Made by a program: the position numbers and the translations under genes. This document shows, one piece after another, positions 1 to 5,134 of a stretch of DNA of 6,701 nt. Every line of letters begins with the position of its first letter. Positions within the stretch are counted from its first letter, which is position 1. A model generated the notes under the pieces. The model was not told where the DNA came from. It saw only the letters and a program-made list of their open reading frames with translations, and did no database searches. The DNA lies in NCBI GenBank assembly GCA_027451305.1, contig DAIDJQ010000096.1, forward strand, positions 1-6,701, in the 5' to 3' direction. Source of the stretch: Cellulomonas sp. (GTDB lineage Bacteria; Actinomycetota; Actinomycetes; Actinomycetales; Cellulomonadaceae).

Positions 1-122
1 GCGAGCGCGGCCGCACCGGTGCTCGCCGTGCCGACGATCTCGAAGCCGGGGACCCGTTCGGTGAACTGCCGGTGCACCGACACGGCCATGAAGTCGTCGT
101 CCACGATGGCGGTACGGATCAT
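1..122 (-). CDS. CitB/DcuR-type response regulator, N-terminal 40 codons (runs off left edge)
   Basis: This is the start of a response regulator, the cytoplasmic phospho-acceptor partner of the kinase encoded just upstream. The visible residues open MIRTAIVDDDF, with the acidic cluster D8-D9-D10 that coordinates Mg2+ in receiver domains. They continue through a helix-1 region (HRQFTERV) into a second beta strand ending VGTASTG, as in CitB/DcuR/DctR proteins. The phospho-acceptor Asp and the DNA-binding domain lie outside the window. The ATG shares 4 nt (ATGA, 119-122) with the kinase stop, so translational coupling is likely. A GGAGG lies 10 nt upstream inside the kinase gene (133-137). The receiver call is firm. 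The CitB/DcuR subfamily is inferred from the partner kinase and from the kinase-then-regulator gene order usual for citAB and dcuSR. Confidence 0.93.
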   Translation of the reverse strand, partial: MIRTAIVDDDFMAVSVHRQFTERVPGFEIVGTASTGAAAL

Positions 123-1747
123 GGTGCGAGGACCTCCCGGACCCCCTGCTGGTGGACGACGGGGAGAGCGACGGTGAACACGGCACCGTCGACGTTGTCG
201 ACGACGACCCGCCCGTCGTGTCGGCGCACGGCCTGGGTCACGAGCGCGAGGCCCAGGCCTCGGCGTCGGCCCTTCCCGTTGGCGACCTTCGTGGTGAACC
301 CCTCGCGGAAGATCTCGGCGGACAGGGACGGGTCGATGCCCGGCCCCGAGTCGTGGACGCGCAGCGTGAGCTCGGAGCCCTGCACCCCGAGCGCGACGTC
401 GACGTGGCCGCCGGCGCCGCCCTGCGCGGCGGAGTCGAGCGCGTTGTCGATCAGGTTGCCGAGGATCGTCACGAGGCTCCGCGAGTCGACCAGGCCTTCG
501 GGGACCTCTGTGAGCATGGAGACCCGGAGCGTGATGCCCCGCTCGCTCGCGACCGACGCCTTGCCCAGCAGCAGCGCGGACACGATCGGGTCGCCGATCT
601 GGCCCACGAGCGCCGCCGCGAGCTCCTGGTGCAGCGAGGAGTTCACGTTGACGAACTGGACGGCCTCCGCGTAGCGCTCGAGCTCGAGGAGCCCGCCGAT
701 GACGTGCAGGCGGTTGGCGAACTCGTGCTCCTGCGCGCGCAGGGCGTCGGACAGGGTACGGACGTCGTTGAGCTCGTGCAGCAGCCCGTCGAGCTCGGTG
801 CGGTCCCGCAGCGTCACGACGGCGCCCACCGGGTGCCCGTGCACCTCGACGGGCATCCGGTTGACGACCACGATGCGGTCACCGACGAGGACGACCTCGT
901 CGCGACCGGTGACCCGACCGGTGAGCACGTCGCGAAGCCGGCCGGCCGGCGCCACCTCGGCGAGGTCGCGCCCGAGCGCCGACGAGTCGATCCCGATCAG
1001 CCGCGTCGCCTCGTCGTTGACGAGGGTCACGCGTCCGGCGGAGTCGATCGTCAGCGCACCCTCGCGGACGCTGTGCAGCATCGCCTCGCGCTGCTCGAGC
1101 AGCGCCGCGATGTCGTGCGGCTCGAGCCCGAAGGTCTGCCGCTTCACCCGCCGCGCCAGCAGGAGCGAGCCGAGCGCCCCGAGAGCGAGGGCGAGCAGCG
1201 GCGGCACCGACGACTCGGGGAGCCGGGCGGCCAGCTCCGAGCTGACCTTGGCCTCGAGCACCCCGACCGAGACGAGCCCCGCGACCGAGCCGTCGGCGGC
1301 ACGGATGGGCACCTTGGCTCGCATGGACCTGCCGAGGGACCCGCTCTGGACCCCGACGAACGTGTTCCCGGCGAGCACCGACGCGACGGACTCGTCCGGG
1401 TCGGAGAGCAGGGAGGTGCCGATCAGCCGGGGGTTGGGGTGCGAGTAGCGGATGCCCTGACGGTCGGCGACGACGATGAACGCCGCACCGGTCGCGAGCC
1501 GGATGCGTTCGGCGATCGGGTCGATGACGAAGGCGGGCTCGGGCGCGGTCAGACCCGAGACGATGTCCGGCATCGAGGCGATCGTGCGGGCGATCGCGAG
1601 CGAGGTCTCCCCGGTGCGCTGGTCGAGCACGCGCCTGGCCTGGACGACCGACACGGCGAACCCGGCGACGACGGTCAGCAGGATGATCACGATCTGCAGC
1701 ACGAATATCTGCGTCGAGAGCCGCTGGCGTTCGCCGATGAGTGCCAT
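119..1747 (-). CDS. CitA/DcuS-type sensor histidine kinase (PDC sensor, PAS, SpoB-like dimerisation, HATPase)
   Basis: This is a 542-residue membrane sensor kinase of the citrate/C4-dicarboxylate class, close to the usual family length of about 540. TM1 spans about residues 14-36 and TM2 about 181-198. They enclose an extracytoplasmic PDC/sCache domain (about 37-180) with R100-YS-H103 followed by R143-A-K145, the spacing of the carboxylate-binding residues in CitA/DcuS. A PAS domain covers about 215-320. The phospho-acceptor is H341 in the HEFANRLHVI motif. The ATPase domain shows the N box NLIDNALDSA (N435), the G1 box DSGPG (466-470), a GFTTK F box near 483-487 and the G2 box GLGL (497-500). 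The ATG at 1747 places TM1 correctly, but its ribosome-binding site is weak. The gene overlaps the regulator by 4 nt and diverges from the ABC genes. A di- or tricarboxylate ligand is inferred from the Arg/His/Lys pattern; the exact ligand is unknown. Confidence 0.96.
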   Translation of the reverse strand: MALIGERQRLSTQIFVLQIVIILLTVVAGFAVSVVQARRVLDQRTGETSLAIARTIASMPDIVSGLTAPEPAFVIDPIAERIRLATGAAFIVVADRQGIRYSHPNPRLIGTSLLSDPDESVASVLAGNTFVGVQSGSLGRSMRAKVPIRAADGSVAGLVSVGVLEAKVSSELAARLPESSVPPLLALALGALGSLLLARRVKRQTFGLEPHDIAALLEQREAMLHSVREGALTIDSAGRVTLVNDEATRLIGIDSSALGRDLAEVAPAGRLRDVLTGRVTGRDEVVLVGDRIVVVNRMPVEVHGHPVGAVVTLRDRTELDGLLHELNDVRTLSDALRAQEHEFANRLHVIGGLLELERYAEAVQFVNVNSSLHQELAAALVGQIGDPIVSALLLGKASVASERGITLRVSMLTEVPEGLVDSRSLVTILGNLIDNALDSAAQGGAGGHVDVALGVQGSELTLRVHDSGPGIDPSLSAEIFREGFTTKVANGKGRRRGLGLALVTQAVRRHDGRVVVDNVDGAVFTVALPVVHQQGVREVLAP

Positions 1748-1763
1748 TGCCGGATCGTAGTGC

Positions 1764-1773
1764 GACCTAGGTC
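1764..1773. promoter_or_regulatory. Perfect 10-bp palindrome GACCTAGGTC just upstream of the kinase start
   Basis: GACCTAGGTC is its own reverse complement and ends 16 nt before the kinase ATG. Flanking CGTAG (1756-1760) and CTACG (1774-1778) form an extra inverted pair, offset by 3 nt. The position fits an operator in the kinase leader or an RNA structure near its translation start. The function is unknown and a 10-bp palindrome can arise by chance. Confidence 0.35.
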
Positions 1774-1800
1774 CTACGGACGCGCGACCGTAATCGCCAA
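1771..1800 (-). promoter_or_regulatory. Candidate promoter for the kinase-regulator operon
   Basis: On the minus strand TTGGCG (1795-1800) lies 18 nt upstream of TAGGAC (1771-1776), a loose match to actinobacterial housekeeping -35/-10 elements. Transcription would start about 17-20 nt before the kinase ATG. The -10 overlaps the GACCTAGGTC palindrome, so a protein bound there could control this promoter. The call rests on hexamer likeness only. Confidence 0.3.
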
Positions 1801-1821
1801 CAAAGGCCGCAGCGACCTCTT

Positions 1822-1853
1822 GACGCCATCTAGCGACGAAATCTGGACGCCAT
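1822..1853. repeat. Direct repeat GACGCCAT, two copies 24 bp apart
   Basis: GACGCCAT occurs at 1822-1829 and again at 1846-1853. Extending to 12 bp (1820-1831 and 1844-1855) gives 10 of 12 identities. Tandem half-sites about two helical turns apart between divergent two-component and transporter genes are a natural candidate for the response-regulator binding site. That role is inferred from position. Confidence 0.45.
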
Positions 1854-1854
1854 A

Positions 1855-1870
1855 TGTGACTCCGCTCACA
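1855..1870. promoter_or_regulatory. Crp/GlxR-family cAMP-receptor-protein binding site, TGTGA-N6-TCACA
   Basis: The sequence TGTGACTCCGCTCACA is an exact match to the 16-bp consensus dyad shared by enterobacterial CRP and actinobacterial GlxR/Crp proteins, with both 5-bp arms perfect. Its centre is about 55 bp upstream of the ATPase ATG. It abuts the GACGCCAT repeat, so both factors could act on one nucleoprotein complex. Whether it activates or represses cannot be told, because the transcription start is not visible. Confidence 0.65.
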
Positions 1871-1917
1871 GTCATCTCACTCGGTGACCGCACGACGAGG
1901 TGAGAGGACCACCAGGC

Positions 1918-2850
1918 ATGACCCCCATCAGCCAGACCCCGACGGGCTCGGCCCGTCAGGCTGCCGGCGGACCGCTCACGGCACCACGTGCGGCGACCCG
2001 GCCAGGCGGCGTGAACGATGTGCAGGAGCGATCCCGCATCGAGATCTCCGGTGTCACGAAGAGGTTCGTCTCCCCGTCGGGTGCGGCCATGACCGCGCTG
2101 CGCGACGTGACATTCGCGGTCGAGCCCGGCCAGTTCTGCGCGGTCGTCGGACCGACCGGCTGCGGGAAGTCGACGACCCTGACCATGATCGCCGGTCTCG
2201 AGCGACCGTCGGCCGGCGTCGTCCGGGTGGGCGGGCGGGCGGTCGACGGGATCTCGCACAACATGAGCTTCATGTTCCAGAGCGACGCCCTGCTGCCCTG
2301 GAAGAGCGTCCTGCAGAACGTCGCACTCGGTCCGCGGTTCCGCGGCGTGCCGAAGCAGGAGGCGCTGGCGAAGGCTCGCGAGTGGATCCGCGTCGTCGGG
2401 CTCGCCGGGTTCGAGGACCATCACCCGCACCAGCTGTCCGGCGGCATGCGCAAGCGCGCGACGCTCGCGGCGTCCCTGATCAGCGAGCCGTCGATCCTGC
2501 TCATGGACGAGCCGTTCGGCGCTCTCGACGTGCAGACCAAGGCGATCATGTCGAACGAGCTCCTGACTCTCTGGGAGCGGACCAGGCCGTCGGTCGTGTT
2601 CATCACGCACGACCTCGAGGAGGCCGTGGCGCTCGCCGACCGGGTGGTCGTCATGACCGCCGGCCCGGGCACGGTCAAGGCGGTCTACGACATCGACCTC
2701 CCGCGCCCGCGCGGCGCCGTGCAGGAGATCCGCTTCGAGCCACGTTTCCTCGAGCTCCACCAGCAGATCTGGGAGTCGCTGCGCGAAGAGGTCGAGCGCG
2801 CCTACGCCAGGACCGGACGCACCGCGGAGACCTCAGGAGGACGGAAGTGA
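1918..2850 (+). CDS. NitT/TauT-family ABC transporter ATP-binding protein
   Basis: This 310-residue cytoplasmic ATPase powers the importer formed with the next two genes. From the ATG at 1918 it shows Walker A GPTGCGKST (78-86), a Q-loop glutamine (Q121) in MFQSDALLPW, the signature LSGGM (173-177), Walker B ILLMDEP (193-199), D-loop GALD and the switch histidine H231 in FITHDLEEA. The FQ-x-D-x-LLPW Q-loop and MDEPFGALD are typical of the SsuB/TauB/ThiZ group, which takes up sulfonates, nitrate, pyrimidines or organic anions. The ATG has AGAGGA (1903-1908) 9 nt upstream. A GTG at 1900 would sit inside that site. A GTG at 2011 would remove the roughly 31-residue low-complexity N-terminus and is a possible alternative. 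The gene ends in a GTGA overlap with the permease. The family is certain; the substrate is unknown. Confidence 0.96.
   Translation: MTPISQTPTGSARQAAGGPLTAPRAATRPGGVNDVQERSRIEISGVTKRFVSPSGAAMTALRDVTFAVEPGQFCAVVGPTGCGKSTTLTMIAGLERPSAGVVRVGGRAVDGISHNMSFMFQSDALLPWKSVLQNVALGPRFRGVPKQEALAKAREWIRVVGLAGFEDHHPHQLSGGMRKRATLAASLISEPSILLMDEPFGALDVQTKAIMSNELLTLWERTRPSVVFITHDLEEAVALADRVVVMTAGPGTVKAVYDIDLPRPRGAVQEIRFEPRFLELHQQIWESLREEVERAYARTGRTAETSGGRK
2835..2840 (+). promoter_or_regulatory. Shine-Dalgarno AGGAGG of the permease gene
   Basis: A perfect AGGAGG sits 6 nt before the GTG at 2847, inside the last codons of the ATPase gene. It settles the permease start as GTG, although that reading frame stays open far upstream. 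Confidence 0.85.
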
Positions 2851-3761
2851 ACCACCAGATCTCGACCGTGAGCGAGGCGAAGGCGCTCGCTGCGATCCAG
2901 GAGGACCTCCGCCAGACGCCTCCCGGCGACGAAGCCTCGATCGCTGCCGCCGCACGGGCGCGGGGCCGGCGTCGACGGATCCAGGTCCAGGCGGCGCGTG
3001 CCGCCGCCGTGGTCGTGATCGTCGGGGGGTGGCAGCTGTTCACCGACCTGAAGATCGTCGACCCGTTCTTCTTCGGGCAGCCGTCCGGGATCGCGCGCCA
3101 GCTCGTGGACTGGGTCCAGAACGGCACGCCCTACGGCTCGCTGTGGCTGCAGATCGAGGTCACGATGAAGGAGGCGCTGGGTGGCTTCGTCTACGGCACC
3201 CTGGCCGGCATCGTGCTCGGTGTGCTGCTCGGTCAGGTGCCGTTCCTCGCCGACGTGATGGGGCCGTTCATCAAGGTCCTCAACGCTGTCCCGCGCATCG
3301 TGCTCGGTTCGATCTTCGTGGTGTGGCTCGGCTTCGGCCCGACGTCGAAGATCCTGCTCGCGTCGGTCCTCGTGTTCTTCGTGGTCTTCTTCAACGCGTT
3401 CCAGGGCGTCCGTGAGGTCGACCGCAACCTGCTGGCCAACGTGCGGGTCCTCGGCGCGTCGCGCTCCCAGGTGATCCGCGACGTGGTGCTGCCGTCGGCC
3501 GTCGTCTGGATCATCGCGAGCCTGCACGTCGCCTTCGGCTTCGCGATCATCGGCGCGATCGTCGGGGAGTTCCTGGGCTCGCAGGAGGGGCTGGGACTGC
3601 TCATCTCGTACTCGCAGAACCACTTCCTCCCCGACGGCATCTTCACCGCGATGCTCATCATCGCGGTCATCGCCCTCACCGCCGAGGGCCTGATCAGCCA
3701 GCTCGAGAAGCGCCTGCTCAGCTGGCGTCCCGGCACGCACGTCGAGACCGCCGGGCTCTAG
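2847..3761 (+). CDS. NitT/TauT-family ABC transporter permease (BPD_transp_1)
   Basis: This 304-residue inner-membrane permease probably works as a homodimer, since it is the only permease in the operon. It starts with a hydrophilic, basic cytoplasmic segment of about 50 residues (RGRRRR near 40-44). A first helix at about 51-66 and the PFFFGQPSGI region at about 73-82, typical of SsuC/TauC-like proteins, follow. The helical core begins at about 108. The coupling (EAA) loop lies at about 190-216, with conserved G203 and the LP of VVLPSAVVW (215-216); this segment docks on the ATPase. The GTG start is fixed by AGGAGG and overlaps the ATPase stop as GTGA, so the two are probably translationally coupled and made in equal amounts. 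The substrate cannot be inferred from the permease. Confidence 0.96.
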   Translation: MNHQISTVSEAKALAAIQEDLRQTPPGDEASIAAAARARGRRRRIQVQAARAAAVVVIVGGWQLFTDLKIVDPFFFGQPSGIARQLVDWVQNGTPYGSLWLQIEVTMKEALGGFVYGTLAGIVLGVLLGQVPFLADVMGPFIKVLNAVPRIVLGSIFVVWLGFGPTSKILLASVLVFFVVFFNAFQGVREVDRNLLANVRVLGASRSQVIRDVVLPSAVVWIIASLHVAFGFAIIGAIVGEFLGSQEGLGLLISYSQNHFLPDGIFTAMLIIAVIALTAEGLISQLEKRLLSWRPGTHVETAGL

Positions 3762-3771
3762 TCCCGGGCGG
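3748..3771 (+). promoter_or_regulatory. Hairpin spanning the permease stop codon
   Basis: CCGCC (3748-3752) pairs with GGCGG (3767-3771), and GGG (3753-3755) with CCC (3763-3765). This gives eight G-C pairs with one bulged G and a 7-nt loop containing the TAG stop. No T-tract follows. It may stabilise the 3' end of the ATPase-permease message or thin out transcription before the binding-protein gene. It is seen only as sequence complementarity. Confidence 0.4.
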
Positions 3772-3795
3772 CAACCGCTCCCTCACCTGCGACAG

Positions 3796-3846
3796 CTGTG
3801 CCCGCTCGCACCACCGCCCTGACCCTCTGTGCCGTCTGCACAGAGG
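3796..3846. repeat. Two similar inverted repeats (GTGC/GCAC dyads) in the permease to binding-protein gap
   Basis: The downstream dyad is a perfect 9-bp inverted repeat, CCTCTGTGC (3824-3832) and GCACAGAGG (3838-3846), with a 5-nt loop. The upstream dyad GTGC-N6-GCAC (3798-3811) shares the CTGTGCC...GCAC pattern. Their centres are about 30.5 bp apart, close to three helical turns. As DNA this looks like a tandem operator. As RNA the 9-bp hairpin could be an intercistronic terminator, attenuator or RNA stabiliser, although no T-tract follows it. The rest of the 188-nt gap (3762-3949) holds no supported gene. Confidence 0.5.
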
Positions 3847-3934
3847 CGACCGCCGACACCCGGAGGTGCCGTTCCACCCCTGCCCCGATGGAATCCCCGA
3901 TCGCACCCCGTGCACACGCACATCAGCTCTCAAC

Positions 3935-3940
3935 GAGGAG
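3935..3940 (+). promoter_or_regulatory. Shine-Dalgarno GAGGAG of the binding-protein gene
   Basis: GAGGAG lies 9 nt before the ATG at 3950. It selects this start over the in-frame GTG at 3866, which would bury the lipoprotein signal peptide behind 28 unlikely residues. Confidence 0.75.
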
Positions 3941-3949
3941 AAGCGAGAC

Positions 3950-5044
3950 ATGACCAGACGAGTGCTCACCCGAACGATGACCGGGATCCTCGCCGCGACG
4001 GTGGCGACGACCCTCGCCGCCTGCAGCAGCGCCGCGAGCGGCAGCACCGGCAGCAGCGCCGCCGCCAGCAACGGAAGCGCGGCCTTCGCCTCCATGCCGA
4101 CCGTCACGATGATGGTCGGCGGGATCGACAAGCAGATCTACCTGCCGTACCAGCTGGCCGCAGGGCTCGGCTACTACACGAAGTACGGCGTCAACATGGT
4201 GCTGAGCACCGAGGAGTCGGGCGGCGTCGGCGCCGAGGACGCGGTGGCGTCGGGCCAGGTCGACATGGCGGGCGCCTGGTACGTGCACACGATCGACTTC
4301 CAGCAGGCGGGCAAGGACGTCGTCAGCATCGCCCAGCTGAGCGGGGCGCCGGGCGAGCGCGAGATGTGCTCGACCGGGTCGAACGTCAAGTCGGCCGCCG
4401 ACTGGGCCGGGAAGACGGTCGGTGTGACCGACCTCGGGTCGGGCACCGACGACCTGACGCTGTACATGGCGTCGAAGGCCAACGTGACGTCCCAGCAGTT
4501 CCACCGTCAGGGCGTCGGTGCGGGCGACACGCTCGTCGCCGCCCTCCAGCACAACACCATCGTGTGCGGCATGACCACGCAGCCGACGGTCGCTGCGCTC
4601 GAGTCCAAGGGCATCGCGTACTCGGCGATCGACCTGTCCTCGACGGCCGGCGCGACGGCGGCGCTCGGCGGGCCGTTCCCGTCGGCGGCCGTGCTCGTCC
4701 AGAAGTCGTGGCTCGACGCGAACAAGGACACCGCGCAGAAGGTCGTGGACGCGCTGGTCGCCACGATGCACTACATCGCGACGCACAGCGCGTCCGACAT
4801 CGCCGACCACCTGCCCCCGGGCTTCGTCTCGAACAGCCTGGTCACGAAGGCCGACTACATCAAGGCGCTCGACGCCGACAAGGGACAGTTCCTCCCCGAC
4901 GGCATGATGCCGGCGAACGGTCCGGAGACGGTCCTCGCCGTGGAGAAGGGCGCCGGGAACATCAAGAAGGCGATCGACCTCCCGTCCACCTACACCAACG
5001 ACTACGTGATCGCCGCGAACAAGCTGGAGGGCTTCACCCAGTAG
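3950..5044 (+). CDS. NitT/TauT-type ABC substrate-binding lipoprotein (NMT1/SsuA-like)
   Basis: This 364-residue protein is the extracytoplasmic receptor of the importer. It has a lipoprotein signal peptide: basic MTRRVLTR, a hydrophobic core and the lipobox LAAC with lipidated Cys25. A Ser/Gly/Ala-rich tether (about 26-45) links it to the membrane. The mature fold begins TVTMMVGGIDKQIYLPYQLA, then AAGLGYYTKYGV, the pattern of NMT1/SsuA-type proteins in which the incoming ligand meets the first strand. Further family-like features are the DAVASGQVDMAG segment (about 97-108) and DWAGKTVGVTDLGSGTDD (about 151-168). Two more cysteines, C140 and C206, could form a disulfide in the exported protein. 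The gene is spaced away from ATPase and permease behind hairpins, which would allow binding protein to be made at a different level from the membrane complex. The ligand is unknown; an organic anion is suggested only by the adjacent sensor. Confidence 0.95.
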   Translation: MTRRVLTRTMTGILAATVATTLAACSSAASGSTGSSAAASNGSAAFASMPTVTMMVGGIDKQIYLPYQLAAGLGYYTKYGVNMVLSTEESGGVGAEDAVASGQVDMAGAWYVHTIDFQQAGKDVVSIAQLSGAPGEREMCSTGSNVKSAADWAGKTVGVTDLGSGTDDLTLYMASKANVTSQQFHRQGVGAGDTLVAALQHNTIVCGMTTQPTVAALESKGIAYSAIDLSSTAGATAALGGPFPSAAVLVQKSWLDANKDTAQKVVDALVATMHYIATHSASDIADHLPPGFVSNSLVTKADYIKALDADKGQFLPDGMMPANGPETVLAVEKGAGNIKKAIDLPSTYTNDYVIAANKLEGFTQ

Positions 5045-5063
5045 CCGAGGCTCCCGGTCCGCA

Positions 5064-5113
5064 CGCGGGCGGTGCGCCCTGCCAGCCCCCGGCCGGCAGG
5101 GCGCACACCCGCG
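5064..5113. terminator. Strong bidirectional hairpin terminator between convergent genes
   Basis: GTGCGCCCTGCC (5072-5083) is perfectly complementary to GGCAGGGCGCAC (5095-5106), with an 11-nt loop. An outer CGCGGG/CCCGCG stem (5064-5069 with 5108-5113) extends it past a small internal loop. The hairpin lies between the binding-protein stop (5044) and the MFS stop (5135-5137), so it can end both transcripts. There is no T-tract, as is common for high-GC actinobacterial hairpins. Confidence 0.85.
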
Positions 5114-5134
5114 CCTGCGAGGACGACGACCGTC

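Larger units (their letters stand above)
1748..1917. promoter_or_regulatory. Divergent regulatory gap between the kinase gene and the ABC importer operon
   Basis: These 170 bp are the only DNA between two divergently transcribed units, so they must carry both sets of control signals. About 1785-1880 is clearly richer in A+T than the flanking genes. The gap contains a perfect Crp/GlxR-type dyad, an 8-bp direct repeat, a 10-bp palindrome and a weak candidate kinase promoter, each listed separately. I could not fix a convincing -35/-10 pair for the ABC operon. A TTGACG occurs at 1820-1825, but no good -10 hexamer lies 16-19 nt downstream of it. Confidence 0.75.

Noticed and set aside
1820..1849. 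TTGACG (1820-1825) as the -35 of the ABC operon
   Set aside because: No acceptable -10 hexamer occurs 16-19 nt downstream; the hexamer is part of the GACGCCAT repeat.
152..1903. Plus-strand open frame of 583 codons covering the kinase gene
   Set aside because: It is antisense to a kinase with all catalytic boxes. Its product is Arg/Asp/Glu/His-rich with no domain and no ribosome site; it is a typical GC-rich shadow frame.
1900..1917. GTG at 1900 as the ATPase start
   Set aside because: The GTG lies within the purine-rich Shine-Dalgarno that serves the ATG at 1918, and it has no site of its own.
1884..2846. Upstream extension of the permease frame through the ATPase gene
   Set aside because: The extension is low-complexity Arg-rich sequence out of frame with an ATPase carrying every ABC motif. 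AGGAGG at 2835-2840 fixes the permease start at 2847.
3866..3949. N-terminal extension of the binding protein to GTG 3866
   Set aside because: It would put 28 polar, Pro-rich residues before a normal lipoprotein signal peptide. GAGGAG at 3935-3940 supports the ATG at 3950.
3888..3953. 21-codon small frame ending in an ATGA overlap with the binding-protein start
   Set aside because: The overlap is suggestive of a leader peptide, but there is no Shine-Dalgarno before its ATG and no codon bias; it is not distinguishable from chance.
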